From: an uncultured Bacteroidales bacterium
Lineage (GTDB): Bacteria; Bacteroidota; Bacteroidia; Bacteroidales; FEN-979
Reading direction: 5' to 3'
DNA length: 43,180 nucleotides
Assembly: GCA_903903985.1 (NCBI GenBank)
Contig: CAIVAT010000084.1
Coordinates: 1 to 43,180 of the forward strand
Below, piece by piece: positions 1 through 6,871 of the stretch; position 1 is the first letter of the stretch, and the number at the start of each line of letters is the position of its first letter. Made by a program: the position numbers and the translations under genes. A model generated the notes under the pieces. That model worked only from the letters and a program-made list of their open reading frames with translations, searched no databases and was not told the DNA's origin.

Positions 1-783
1 CACACACACCTGAGTCCTGAACTCGCAGAGGAAATTATTTACCAAGATGCTTATTTGTGCTTGATTGTAAGAGGATTTGAGATCGGTTCATTCGGTTTAT
101 TTTGCTTAGTGTACCATATACCAGGTTGACACAAGGATTTATAGAGGAAAAATAATACAATTCTGATTCAGGTTAAGGATCCTGAAAATAAATCCGGTCA
201 ATATCGATCCGAATGGTTAATACGCTGCAGGATATAAATCCATTGTGATCATTCGAAATCTTTTTCATATCTTGCTTTTAACTTTTTTACGATTAATTTC
301 GGCATTTTGCATTTTGCATTTAAATTATTAATTGTAATCATCAGCATAACTGCTGATACAGGCTGAAATCCGGTGTTTCTATGTTTTGAATGAGGTTGTG
401 AAAATCAGGCTGGCATTGAAGTTCGGTTCATGCCCATGATTTAAATTGATGCCATAGAAGGCATCCTGCTGATGGTTGATTCCGGGAGCAGGGTGATCTC
501 CGTCTTTCCCTGTCAGGTACAGATATATTTAAAGAAAGATATTCCGATGGTTCCGCATTGGAACACCACCAGCAAAAACAGAATACCGATGCGTTGAATA
601 ATTTTCATCAAATGATTAATATTGCAATGAAAAAAATCACGCAGGTTGAGCAGATTACAACGCACATTTTCGTGGAAAATATTTTGAAGCATAAATAGCT
701 CATGCGGAATGGCGAATTAATCTGAGTAAATCATCTTGAACCCGATCACTCTGCTAACTTGAACATATTATACTGAATCCGGC
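1..783. other. Gene-poor leading region
   Basis: No convincing gene is visible in these 783 bases. There is no tRNA-like fold and no start-to-stop frame of useful length. Bases 303-321 carry the direct repeat CATTTTG-CATTTTG-CATTT, one of the short junction repeats of this window. A frame without a credible start codon stays open from about 473 to the stop at 696-698 on the plus strand. Part of its translation (LRLSLSGTDIFKERYSDGS) recalls the strand motifs of outer-membrane beta-barrels, so it may be a decayed receptor tail, but this is weak. No clear promoter box for folP was found. Confidence 0.5.
303..321. repeat. CATTTTG direct repeat
   Basis: Two copies of CATTTTG followed by CATTT, in an AT-rich stretch without genes. 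It belongs to the set of short-period intergenic repeats found at many junctions in this window. Confidence 0.5.
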
Positions 784-1611
784 ATGTCTGATAAAATCTT
801 TTTCGGAACCAAAGTACTGGATTTATCGACACCTGCAGTGATGGGCATCCTGAACCTCACTCCCGATTCCTTTTACGACGGGGGAAGGTTTCCGGATATT
901 GATGGTCAATTGCGGCATGTTGAACAGATGCTGAACGACGGTGCATCCATCATCGATGCAGGTGCAATATCAACCCGGCCTGGGGCGGGAATAGTTGACG
1001 AGCATGAAGAAATTCACCGCCTGATCCCATCGGTAAAGGCAATCATGGCACAATTCCCGGAGTGCATCTTGTCTGTGGACACATACCGGGCCCGTGTTGC
1101 CCGCGCTGCCATTGAACATGGAGCATCCATGATCAATGATATTTATGGAGGTCGCTTTGGAGATGGAATGCTGGAGACAGTGGCATCCTTAAAAGTACCC
1201 TATACCCTCATGCACATGAAAGGCACCCCTGCGAACATGCAGGAAAACCCTGTTTATTCCGATGTTGTAGCAGAGGTTGCCTATTTCTTTGAGAACCAAT
1301 TGATGCAATGCCGTGTAAAAGGAGTGGTACAGGTCATTCTCGACCCCGGATTCGGATTTGGAAAGACCCTTGGACAGAATTTCGAATTGCTTGCACACCT
1401 CGAAGACTTTCGCACCGCGGGTGCACCCATCCTTGTTGGTATTTCCAGAAAATCAATGATCTACTGTTCGTTAAATATTCAGGCATCTGAAGCCTTGAAT
1501 GGCACGACGGTACTTCATACGATAGCACTCCTGAAAGGGGCTGGTATCCTGAGGGTTCATGATGTGAAGGAGGCGATTGAGGCAATCAGGCTGGTGGGGA
1601 TGCTCGGTTAG
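784..1611 (+). CDS. folP: Dihydropteroate synthase
   Basis: Condenses 6-hydroxymethyl-7,8-dihydropterin diphosphate with p-aminobenzoate to give 7,8-dihydropteroate in folate synthesis; a cytoplasmic TIM barrel. At 275 residues it is normal for the family. Visible motifs are MGILNLTPDSFYDGGRF near the N-terminus (pterin and Mg site), DAGAISTRPGAG (the sulfonamide-binding loop, usually DIGGxSTRPGA), the central VDTYRA and NDIYGG segments, DPGFGFGKT and GISRKS. Only 97 bases separate it from cdaA on the same strand, an arrangement I recall as common in Bacteroidota. Function is secure from the motifs. Confidence 0.97.
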   Translation: MSDKIFFGTKVLDLSTPAVMGILNLTPDSFYDGGRFPDIDGQLRHVEQMLNDGASIIDAGAISTRPGAGIVDEHEEIHRLIPSVKAIMAQFPECILSVDTYRARVARAAIEHGASMINDIYGGRFGDGMLETVASLKVPYTLMHMKGTPANMQENPVYSDVVAEVAYFFENQLMQCRVKGVVQVILDPGFGFGKTLGQNFELLAHLEDFRTAGAPILVGISRKSMIYCSLNIQASEALNGTTVLHTIALLKGAGILRVHDVKEAIEAIRLVGMLG

Positions 1612-1622
1612 GGGAAAAAATG

Positions 1623-1630
1623 TAAGTTTG
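1623..1630 (+). promoter_or_regulatory. Possible -7 box before cdaA
   Basis: TAAGTTTG fits the Bacteroidota -7 consensus TAnnTTTG and lies 78 bases before the cdaA start. No good -33 element is seen at the expected distance, so this is tentative. Confidence 0.3.
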
Positions 1631-1708
1631 CAAACCCGTCACGTGACAGGTGCTGCCTGAAATGGCATGTTGACATTTTAGTTTTAACTCAGGTTTTAAT
1701 TTTATCCC

Positions 1709-2491
1709 ATGTTTTTAGTTGGACTTTTTTCGCTCAGGATAGTTGATATCATTGACATTATCCTGTTTGCGATTCTGCTGTACGAAATCTATAACCTGGT
1801 AAAGGGAACTGCAGCAATCAGGATTTTCATCGGGATCATTGCTGTTTACCTGATCTGGAAAGTGGTGAAAGCGCTGCAAATGCAGTTGCTGACCGAGATC
1901 TTAGGTCAGTTTATCAGTGTAGGCGTCATCGCGCTCATTGTTGTTTTTCAACCGGAAATCAGGCAGTTTTTGCTTATGGTCGGCAATACCAGGATCATTA
2001 AAAACCAACGAAAACGATTCCTTTTCTGGCGATTTAAAATTGACAATCCGGTTAACCTGAACATCGATAAAATTGTAAAAGCGTGCCAGAAAATGGCCGA
2101 ATCCAAAACCGGCGCTTTGATTGTCATTGCACAACAGAATGAACTTGTTCAATATATTTCTACTGGTCAGCCTGTTGAGGCTAAAATCTCAGAAGTTATC
2201 CTGGAAACGATATTTTTTAAAAACAGCCCGTTACATGATGGTGCCGTTATCATTATTGGTGAGAACATCAGGGCAGCACGCTGTATCCTGCCTGTATCCA
2301 ACAAAGCCAATATTCCGCCGTTTTGCGGCTTACGTCATCGTGCCGCAGTGGGTATTACTGAAAAATCCGATGCAATTGCCATCGTAGTTTCAGAAGAACG
2401 GGGTGAAATTGCCTATTGTTATGAAGGCAGGCTTTATGAAAATGCAACTCCCAGCGATCTTTCAACTTTTCTGGAGAACCTTTTTAAATAA
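1709..2491 (+). CDS. cdaA: Diadenylate cyclase CdaA
   Basis: Membrane-bound enzyme that joins two ATP into the second messenger cyclic di-AMP. The first 90 or so residues are hydrophobic and would form about three membrane helices. The DAC domain follows, with the signature DGA at Asp177 (within SPLHDGAVII) and the RHR motif at residues 209-211 (within GLRHRAAVGITE). At 260 residues it matches the CdaA class rather than DisA or CdaS. In Firmicutes cdaA is followed by cdaR and glmM; neither is here, and the neighbour is folP instead. The N-terminus could begin a few residues later, but MFLVGLFS fits the membrane segment. Confidence 0.95.
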   Translation: MFLVGLFSLRIVDIIDIILFAILLYEIYNLVKGTAAIRIFIGIIAVYLIWKVVKALQMQLLTEILGQFISVGVIALIVVFQPEIRQFLLMVGNTRIIKNQRKRFLFWRFKIDNPVNLNIDKIVKACQKMAESKTGALIVIAQQNELVQYISTGQPVEAKISEVILETIFFKNSPLHDGAVIIIGENIRAARCILPVSNKANIPPFCGLRHRAAVGITEKSDAIAIVVSEERGEIAYCYEGRLYENATPSDLSTFLENLFK

Positions 2492-2542
2492 TGCAGGCAA
2501 TGCACGTAATTTATTATATTTCAGGCTGATATAACGATCGGG

Positions 2543-3118
2543 TTACGTGCGTTTCCCATGCTTTTTTATTTTTGAGAGTGAGTCCGCGACCCGCAGGCTG
2601 TCTGCCCTTGTTTTGGCTTCAAATTCACGGATAAGCATATCAGGAGATTTTCCAAGATTCATCAATGCCATTTTTGCATCATTGGCAAAATCATCGGAAG
2701 GATATTTTTCGATAAACAGCAAGTAAGTTTCACGCGCCTTATCAAGGTTTTTCATGATATTTTCGTAGATAAACGCTTTGAAAAACAGGCAAATGGATGC
2801 CTTGGGCTTGTCGGGATATTCTTGTATGTATTGATCAAAAAGTCCAAGGGCAGTGGATCCGTCACCCGAATTCATCGCGATGTTGGCCGCTTTAAACAAA
2901 TATCCCGGGGAAAGAGAATCTTTGGGATTATCTTTAATGAACGATTTATACATCAACAAAAGGCTATCTGCCTTTGCTTTATTGAAACTGACTGCTTCCG
3001 GAGCAAACAGGCTTTTCTCCAGTGCCTGGATCTGACTCACCGCTTTTTCACGGGAAGGCCCGCAGCTAACCATCAAAAAGGTGATTGCTAAAATTGCCAA
3101 TAGGGATATTTTATTCAT
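2543..3118 (-). CDS. TPR lipoprotein
   Basis: A small predicted lipoprotein of about 191 residues. The open frame extends to 3160, but I chose the start at 3118 because it puts the hydrophobic signal first (MNKISLLAILAITFLMVSC), ending in a lipobox Cys. The mature part is helical and contains tetratricopeptide-like repeats with the usual spacing (for example FDQYIQEYPDKPKASICLFF and YLLFIEKYPSDDFANDAKMA), like BamD or the YbgF/CpoB type. The C-terminus is Lys/Ser/Asp rich. It lies directly after def on the minus strand. The precise role is unknown; a periplasmic or outer-membrane assembly scaffold is a guess. Confidence 0.8.
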   Translation of the reverse strand: MNKISLLAILAITFLMVSCGPSREKAVSQIQALEKSLFAPEAVSFNKAKADSLLLMYKSFIKDNPKDSLSPGYLFKAANIAMNSGDGSTALGLFDQYIQEYPDKPKASICLFFKAFIYENIMKNLDKARETYLLFIEKYPSDDFANDAKMALMNLGKSPDMLIREFEAKTRADSLRVADSLSKIKKHGKRT

Positions 3119-3160
3119 TGAATGGATATTTCTGGTTATTGATCTGGTATTTATCTTCAT

Positions 3161-3733
3161 TTACTTACGTCCTTTTTTAACCTGGGGGAACAACATGCGA
3201 TAGGAAACATCGACATTTCCTTTGCTGATGTCAGACAGCCGTCGTTTCAGTAACATTTTTTTAAGTGAGGGAATGCGGTCAACGAACACAATTCCTTCAA
3301 TATGATCATATTCATGCTGAATGACCCTGGCGATAACGCCATCATAACGTTCATCATGTTCAAGGAAATGTTCATCAAAATACCTGATATGAATGACCGG
3401 CTTACGCATGATATCCTCGCGTAACCCGGGAAAACTCAGGCAGCCTTCATTGAATGAAAATTCGTCACCTTCCTCCTTGTAAATGCTTGCGTTAAGAAAT
3501 GTTTTTTTAAAAAGCGCTGCCTCAGGATATTTTTCAGCAAAGGCAGTGGCATCGATAACAAACATCCGCACGGAACGGTTTACCTGAGGGGCGGCCAAAC
3601 CAACGCCATCTGACAGATACATCGTTTCCCACATGTCTGCGATAAATTGTTCAAGATCGGGGTACTCAGGGGGTATATCTTCAGCTACTTTTTTTAAAAC
3701 AGGGTGCCCATAGGCTACTACCGGTAATATCAT
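3161..3733 (-). CDS. def: Peptide deformylase
   Basis: Removes the formyl group from the N-terminal methionine of new proteins; a cytoplasmic metalloenzyme. All three family motifs are present: GVGLAAPQV, EGCLSFPG (Cys metal ligand) and QHEYDHIEGIVF (two His ligands and the catalytic Glu). At 190 residues it is usual for the Bacteroidota form. It sits between ruvX (73 bases upstream) and the TPR lipoprotein (adjacent downstream), suggesting one minus-strand operon ruvX-def-lipoprotein. Confidence 0.97.
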   Translation of the reverse strand: MILPVVAYGHPVLKKVAEDIPPEYPDLEQFIADMWETMYLSDGVGLAAPQVNRSVRMFVIDATAFAEKYPEAALFKKTFLNASIYKEEGDEFSFNEGCLSFPGLREDIMRKPVIHIRYFDEHFLEHDERYDGVIARVIQHEYDHIEGIVFVDRIPSLKKMLLKRRLSDISKGNVDVSYRMLFPQVKKGRK

Positions 3734-3806
3734 AGGTTTGTTTCTTTGCTATATAAATGTTTTCAGCGAACAGGCGGAAAAGCTGACCATTCTTTTCATT
3801 ATTTCG

Positions 3807-4226
3807 CTATTTCACCATTTCCATATACGACTGAAGAAGAATGGTTGCGCTTACCGTATCAACCAATGCCTTGTCCCGACGGTCTTTTTTCTTCAAACCG
3901 GCTTCCCTGATCGTCCGGGAGGCAAGAAGGGATGTAAACCGCTCGTCAGCCCGCTGCACCGGGATGCCGGGGAAAAGTGCTTTGAGTGCTTTTACAAATG
4001 GTTCAATAAAGACTGAAGATTCAGATGCAGTATAATCCATTTGCTTAGGTTCGCCGACGACAAAACACTCCACATCGTTCTTTTCAGTATAGTCTTTCAG
4101 GAAAACCAGGACATCCATTGATCTCACGGTGGTTAACCCGGTTGCAATAATTTTCAATTCATCCGTAACGGCAATGCCGGTTCTCTTCTGACCATAATCA
4201 ATCGCAACAATCCTGCCCATCCCCAA
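3807..4226 (-). CDS. ruvX: RuvX/YqgF resolvase-like protein
   Basis: RNase H-fold protein of the YqgF/RuvX family, tied to 16S rRNA 5' processing and proposed as a Holliday junction resolvase. Motifs run RIVAIDYGQKRTGIAVTD (first acidic residue), VVGEPKQMDY, DERFTSLLA and the C-terminal DKALVDTVSATILLQ. At 139 residues it has the full family length. Its predicted -7 box ends only 10 bases before the start codon, so the leader would be a handful of bases; translation could instead begin at Met3 (4220). First gene of the ruvX-def-lipoprotein set and divergent from dapD. Confidence 0.93.
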   Translation of the reverse strand: MGMGRIVAIDYGQKRTGIAVTDELKIIATGLTTVRSMDVLVFLKDYTEKNDVECFVVGEPKQMDYTASESSVFIEPFVKALKALFPGIPVQRADERFTSLLASRTIREAGLKKKDRRDKALVDTVSATILLQSYMEMVK

Positions 4227-4235
4227 TTTTTAATG

Positions 4236-4243
4236 CAAAGGTA
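4236..4243 (-). promoter_or_regulatory. -7 promoter box for ruvX
   Basis: Reads TACCTTTG on the minus strand, a perfect TAnnTTTG box, at the right side of ruvX. Transcription would start about five bases before the ATG at 4226, giving a nearly leaderless message. Confidence 0.5.
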
Positions 4244-4263
4244 CAAAGTTTTGAAATTTTATC

Positions 4264-4271
4264 TAATTTTG
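4264..4271 (+). promoter_or_regulatory. Possible -7 box before dapD
   Basis: TAATTTTG fits TAnnTTTG and lies between divergent ruvX and dapD. A TTTTG at 4249-4253 is closer than the usual -33 spacing. If used, the CCCTGTTA repeat array would fall in the dapD leader RNA. Confidence 0.3.
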
Positions 4272-4299
4272 GAAAAGAGTATTTGAAGGTGACGCGTGA

Positions 4300-4339
4300 C
4301 CCTGTTACCCTGTTACCCTGTTACCCTGTTACCCTGTTA
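4300..4339. repeat. (CCCTGTTA)x5 tandem repeat
   Basis: Five exact head-to-tail copies of the 8-base unit CCCTGTTA, preceded by GTGACGCGTGA and followed by CCACCC. It fills the gap between divergent ruvX and dapD. Degenerate relatives of the same word occur at 16121-16163, 18160-18180 and 18697-18716. Confidence 0.9.
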
Positions 4340-4389
4340 CCACCCTTTTAAACTTCGCCTTGAAATATGATAACAATTGAATTGAACTC

Positions 4390-5205
4390 ATGAATAACCT
4401 CAAAGAACGGATTGAATCAGCCTGGGAAGACCGGGGCCTGTTAATACAAACTGAAGTCCGTGATGCCATTTGTGAAGTGATCGATCAGCTTGACCAGGGG
4501 CTATTGAGGGTTGCATCGAAAGAAAAAGGAGAATGGGTCACACACGAATGGATCAAAAAGGCGGTCATCCTTTACTTTCCTATCCGGAAGATGGAACTGA
4601 TCGAGACAGGGCCTTTCCAGTTTTATGATAAAATCCCGTTGAAGACCAACTTTGACAGGCTGGGTGTGCGCGTTGTACCACATGCCATTGCCCGTTATGG
4701 TGCATTCCTTGCCGAAGGGGTCATCCTGATGCCTTCCTATGTCAATATTGGCGCTTACATCGATTCGGGAACCATGGTGGATACATGGGCAACGGTTGGT
4801 TCATGTGCTCAGATTGGCAAACATTGTCATTTGAGCGGCGGGGTTGGAATTGGCGGGGTTCTTGAGCCGGTCCAGGCATCCCCGGTCATCATCGAGGACC
4901 ATTGTTTCCTCGGCTCCCGCAGCATAGTGGTTGAAGGAGTCCATGTTGGCAGTGAGGCAGTGCTTGGGGCAAACGTTGTATTGACCGGTTCAACAAAAAT
5001 AATTGATGTCTCAGGTGAACAAACAGTTGAATACAAAGGGTATGTCCCTCCACGATCAGTTGTCATACCCGGGACCGTTCCAAAAACATTTCCTGCTGGT
5101 ATTTACCAGGTTCCCTGTGCGCTGATCATTGGCCGGCGAAAACCGTCAACAGACCTGAAAACATCCCTGAACCAGGCCCTTCGTGAGTTTGATGTACCTG
5201 TTTAA
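4390..5205 (+). CDS. dapD: Tetrahydrodipicolinate N-succinyltransferase
   Basis: Transfers succinyl from succinyl-CoA to tetrahydrodipicolinate in the succinylase branch of lysine and meso-diaminopimelate synthesis. The N-terminal helical part (about residues 1-100) is followed by a left-handed beta-helix with hexapeptide repeats, including GVILMPSYVNIGAYIDSG, the family stretch GVGIGGVLEPVQASPVIIED and CFLGSRSIVVEGVHVG. At 271 residues it is full length. Its stop codon directly abuts the glycosyltransferase start, so the two are probably co-transcribed. Confidence 0.96.
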   Translation: MNNLKERIESAWEDRGLLIQTEVRDAICEVIDQLDQGLLRVASKEKGEWVTHEWIKKAVILYFPIRKMELIETGPFQFYDKIPLKTNFDRLGVRVVPHAIARYGAFLAEGVILMPSYVNIGAYIDSGTMVDTWATVGSCAQIGKHCHLSGGVGIGGVLEPVQASPVIIEDHCFLGSRSIVVEGVHVGSEAVLGANVVLTGSTKIIDVSGEQTVEYKGYVPPRSVVIPGTVPKTFPAGIYQVPCALIIGRRKPSTDLKTSLNQALREFDVPV

Positions 5206-6189
5206 ATGAAGAAAATACTCGTTATACAAACCGCATCTATCGGTGACGTAATTCTTGCGACGGCATTGGTCGAAAATCTGCACCGTATTTTTCCGCAGTC
5301 TTCCATCGACTTTCTGACGAAAAAAGGCAATGAATCCCTTTTTACGGGGCACCCCTTTCTGCATCATGTGATCATTTGGAACAAACAGTCGGAAAAATAT
5401 AAAAGCCTTTTGCGAATTTTGTTTCAGGTAAGACAAACAAAATACGATTTAGTGATCAACATCCAGCGTTTTTTTTTAACAGGTTTGTTCACAATTTTTT
5501 CAGGGGCATCAGAAACCCGGGGTTTTTCAAAGAACCCGCTTTCCTTCCTTTATACAAAAAGGATGTCGCATCTCATTGGGAATGGCATCCATGAGGTTAC
5601 CCGCAACCAGGAACTCATCAGAGATTTTTCCACCTCACACATGATAAATCCACGGATGTATCCTTCTGCTGCAGATGAAGCAGCCGTTTCTCAATTTTCA
5701 AATGGGAATTATTACACAATTTCTCCGGCATCGCTATGGTTTACAAAGCAGTACCCTGTTGATAAATGGATTGAACTGGTCAGCAGTCTCCCCCGGGAGG
5801 CACCTGTATATCTTCTCGGCGCCATGGGGGACCAGCAACTTTGCGATAAGATCATTGCCGCGGCTGATCGCCAAACCCTCACCAGTCTTGCCGGTAAACT
5901 TACCTTCCTGCAGTCTGCCGCGCTGATGAAAAAGGCACGGATGAACTTTACCAACGATTCTGCACCCATGCACCTGGCATCAGCGGTGAATGCTCCCGTT
6001 ACGGCAATTTATTGCTCCACCGTTCCGGAATTCGGATTTGGCCCGCTCTCCGACTTTTCCCATATTGTTCAAACCAGTGAGCCCCTGGCCTGCAGACCCT
6101 GTAGTCTCCATGGCTGCCGGTCGTGCCCCGAAAAGCATTTCAGGTGTGCAACCGGGATTCGTATTGAACAACTCATGGAGCAGGCATAG
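5206..6189 (+). CDS. Family 9 glycosyltransferase (heptosyltransferase-like)
   Basis: GT-B fold enzyme of the ADP-heptose:LPS heptosyltransferase family, which adds sugars to the lipopolysaccharide core at the inner face of the cytoplasmic membrane. The N-terminus shows the typical KILVIQTASIGDVILATAL, and the C-terminal half the nucleotide-sugar site TNDSAPMHLASAVNAPV followed by the aromatic-rich FGFGPLSDFSH. A Cys-rich tail (CRPCSLHGCRSCPEKHFRC) is usual for members where Cys residues stabilise the C-terminal loop. The acceptor and donor sugars cannot be told from sequence. It begins one base after dapD ends. Confidence 0.88.
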   Translation: MKKILVIQTASIGDVILATALVENLHRIFPQSSIDFLTKKGNESLFTGHPFLHHVIIWNKQSEKYKSLLRILFQVRQTKYDLVINIQRFFLTGLFTIFSGASETRGFSKNPLSFLYTKRMSHLIGNGIHEVTRNQELIRDFSTSHMINPRMYPSAADEAAVSQFSNGNYYTISPASLWFTKQYPVDKWIELVSSLPREAPVYLLGAMGDQQLCDKIIAAADRQTLTSLAGKLTFLQSAALMKKARMNFTNDSAPMHLASAVNAPVTAIYCSTVPEFGFGPLSDFSHIVQTSEPLACRPCSLHGCRSCPEKHFRCATGIRIEQLMEQA

Positions 6190-6239
6190 GAAAGACTCCC
6201 CGATTTTTCATCAGCCGCTCCCGCTGAACAATTTGTAAC

Positions 6240-6247
6240 TACCTTTG
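6240..6247 (+). promoter_or_regulatory. -7 promoter box for the Sua5/YrdC gene
   Basis: TACCTTTG, a perfect TAnnTTTG box, followed by the usual GCA and an AT-rich leader; the gene starts 33 bases downstream at 6280. No -33 element stands out. Confidence 0.6.
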
Positions 6248-6279
6248 CACGTTTTTATCATACAATCGAAATTATTGCC

Positions 6280-6852
6280 ATGTCACCCATCGAACGTGAA
6301 ATTGATCGTTGTCTTGCCACATTGACCAAAAATGGGATCCTGTTGTATCCTACCGACACCATATGGGGAATTGGATGCGATGCAACGAATCCTTTGGCAG
6401 TAGAAAAAATCTATCACCTGAAGCAGCGGATGGAGCGTAAAAGCCTGATCATCTTAATCGATACAGCTGAAAAAATCAAGGATTATGTAACCACCGTTCC
6501 TGAAATAGCATGGGACCTGATAAAAAATGTTGATACTCCTCTGACCATTATTTATCCGGCAGCAAAGAATCTGGCAGAAAACGTAATTGCTGAAGATGGC
6601 TCAGTGGCTATCAGAATTGTTAAAAATGAGTTCTGCATTGGGCTGATCCGTAGCTTTGGCAAACCCATCGTTTCGACATCAGCGAATATTTCAGGCGAAT
6701 CTACACCTCTGAACTTCCGAAATATCCCGGAAGAAATAATCAAGGGAGTGGATTATGTTGTGGATCCCTCCCTGGACCAGGTTCATGAACTTAGACCTTC
6801 CCGTATCATTAAACTTAATCCAAACGGGGATTTTCAAATCATCCGTAATTAA
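6280..6852 (+). CDS. tsaC: Threonylcarbamoyl-AMP synthase (Sua5/YciO/YrdC)
   Basis: Member of the YrdC family; the tRNA-modifying members make threonylcarbamoyl-AMP from threonine, bicarbonate and ATP for t6A37 of tRNA. Motifs: LLYPTDTIWGIGCDA at the N-terminus, the KxR basic patch in YHLKQRMERKSLIILID and STSANISGESTP at residues about 130-141. At 190 residues it is a single YrdC domain without the Sua5 C-terminal domain. The KSLIIL in place of the more usual KPL leaves open a YciO-like role. It has its own promoter. Confidence 0.83.
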   Translation: MSPIEREIDRCLATLTKNGILLYPTDTIWGIGCDATNPLAVEKIYHLKQRMERKSLIILIDTAEKIKDYVTTVPEIAWDLIKNVDTPLTIIYPAAKNLAENVIAEDGSVAIRIVKNEFCIGLIRSFGKPIVSTSANISGESTPLNFRNIPEEIIKGVDYVVDPSLDQVHELRPSRIIKLNPNGDFQIIRN

Positions 6853-6871
6853 TTAACAAGTACAACCGTTG

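Noticed and set aside
4300..4339. CRISPR-like array
   Set aside because: The units are contiguous 8-base repeats without spacers and there are no cas genes.
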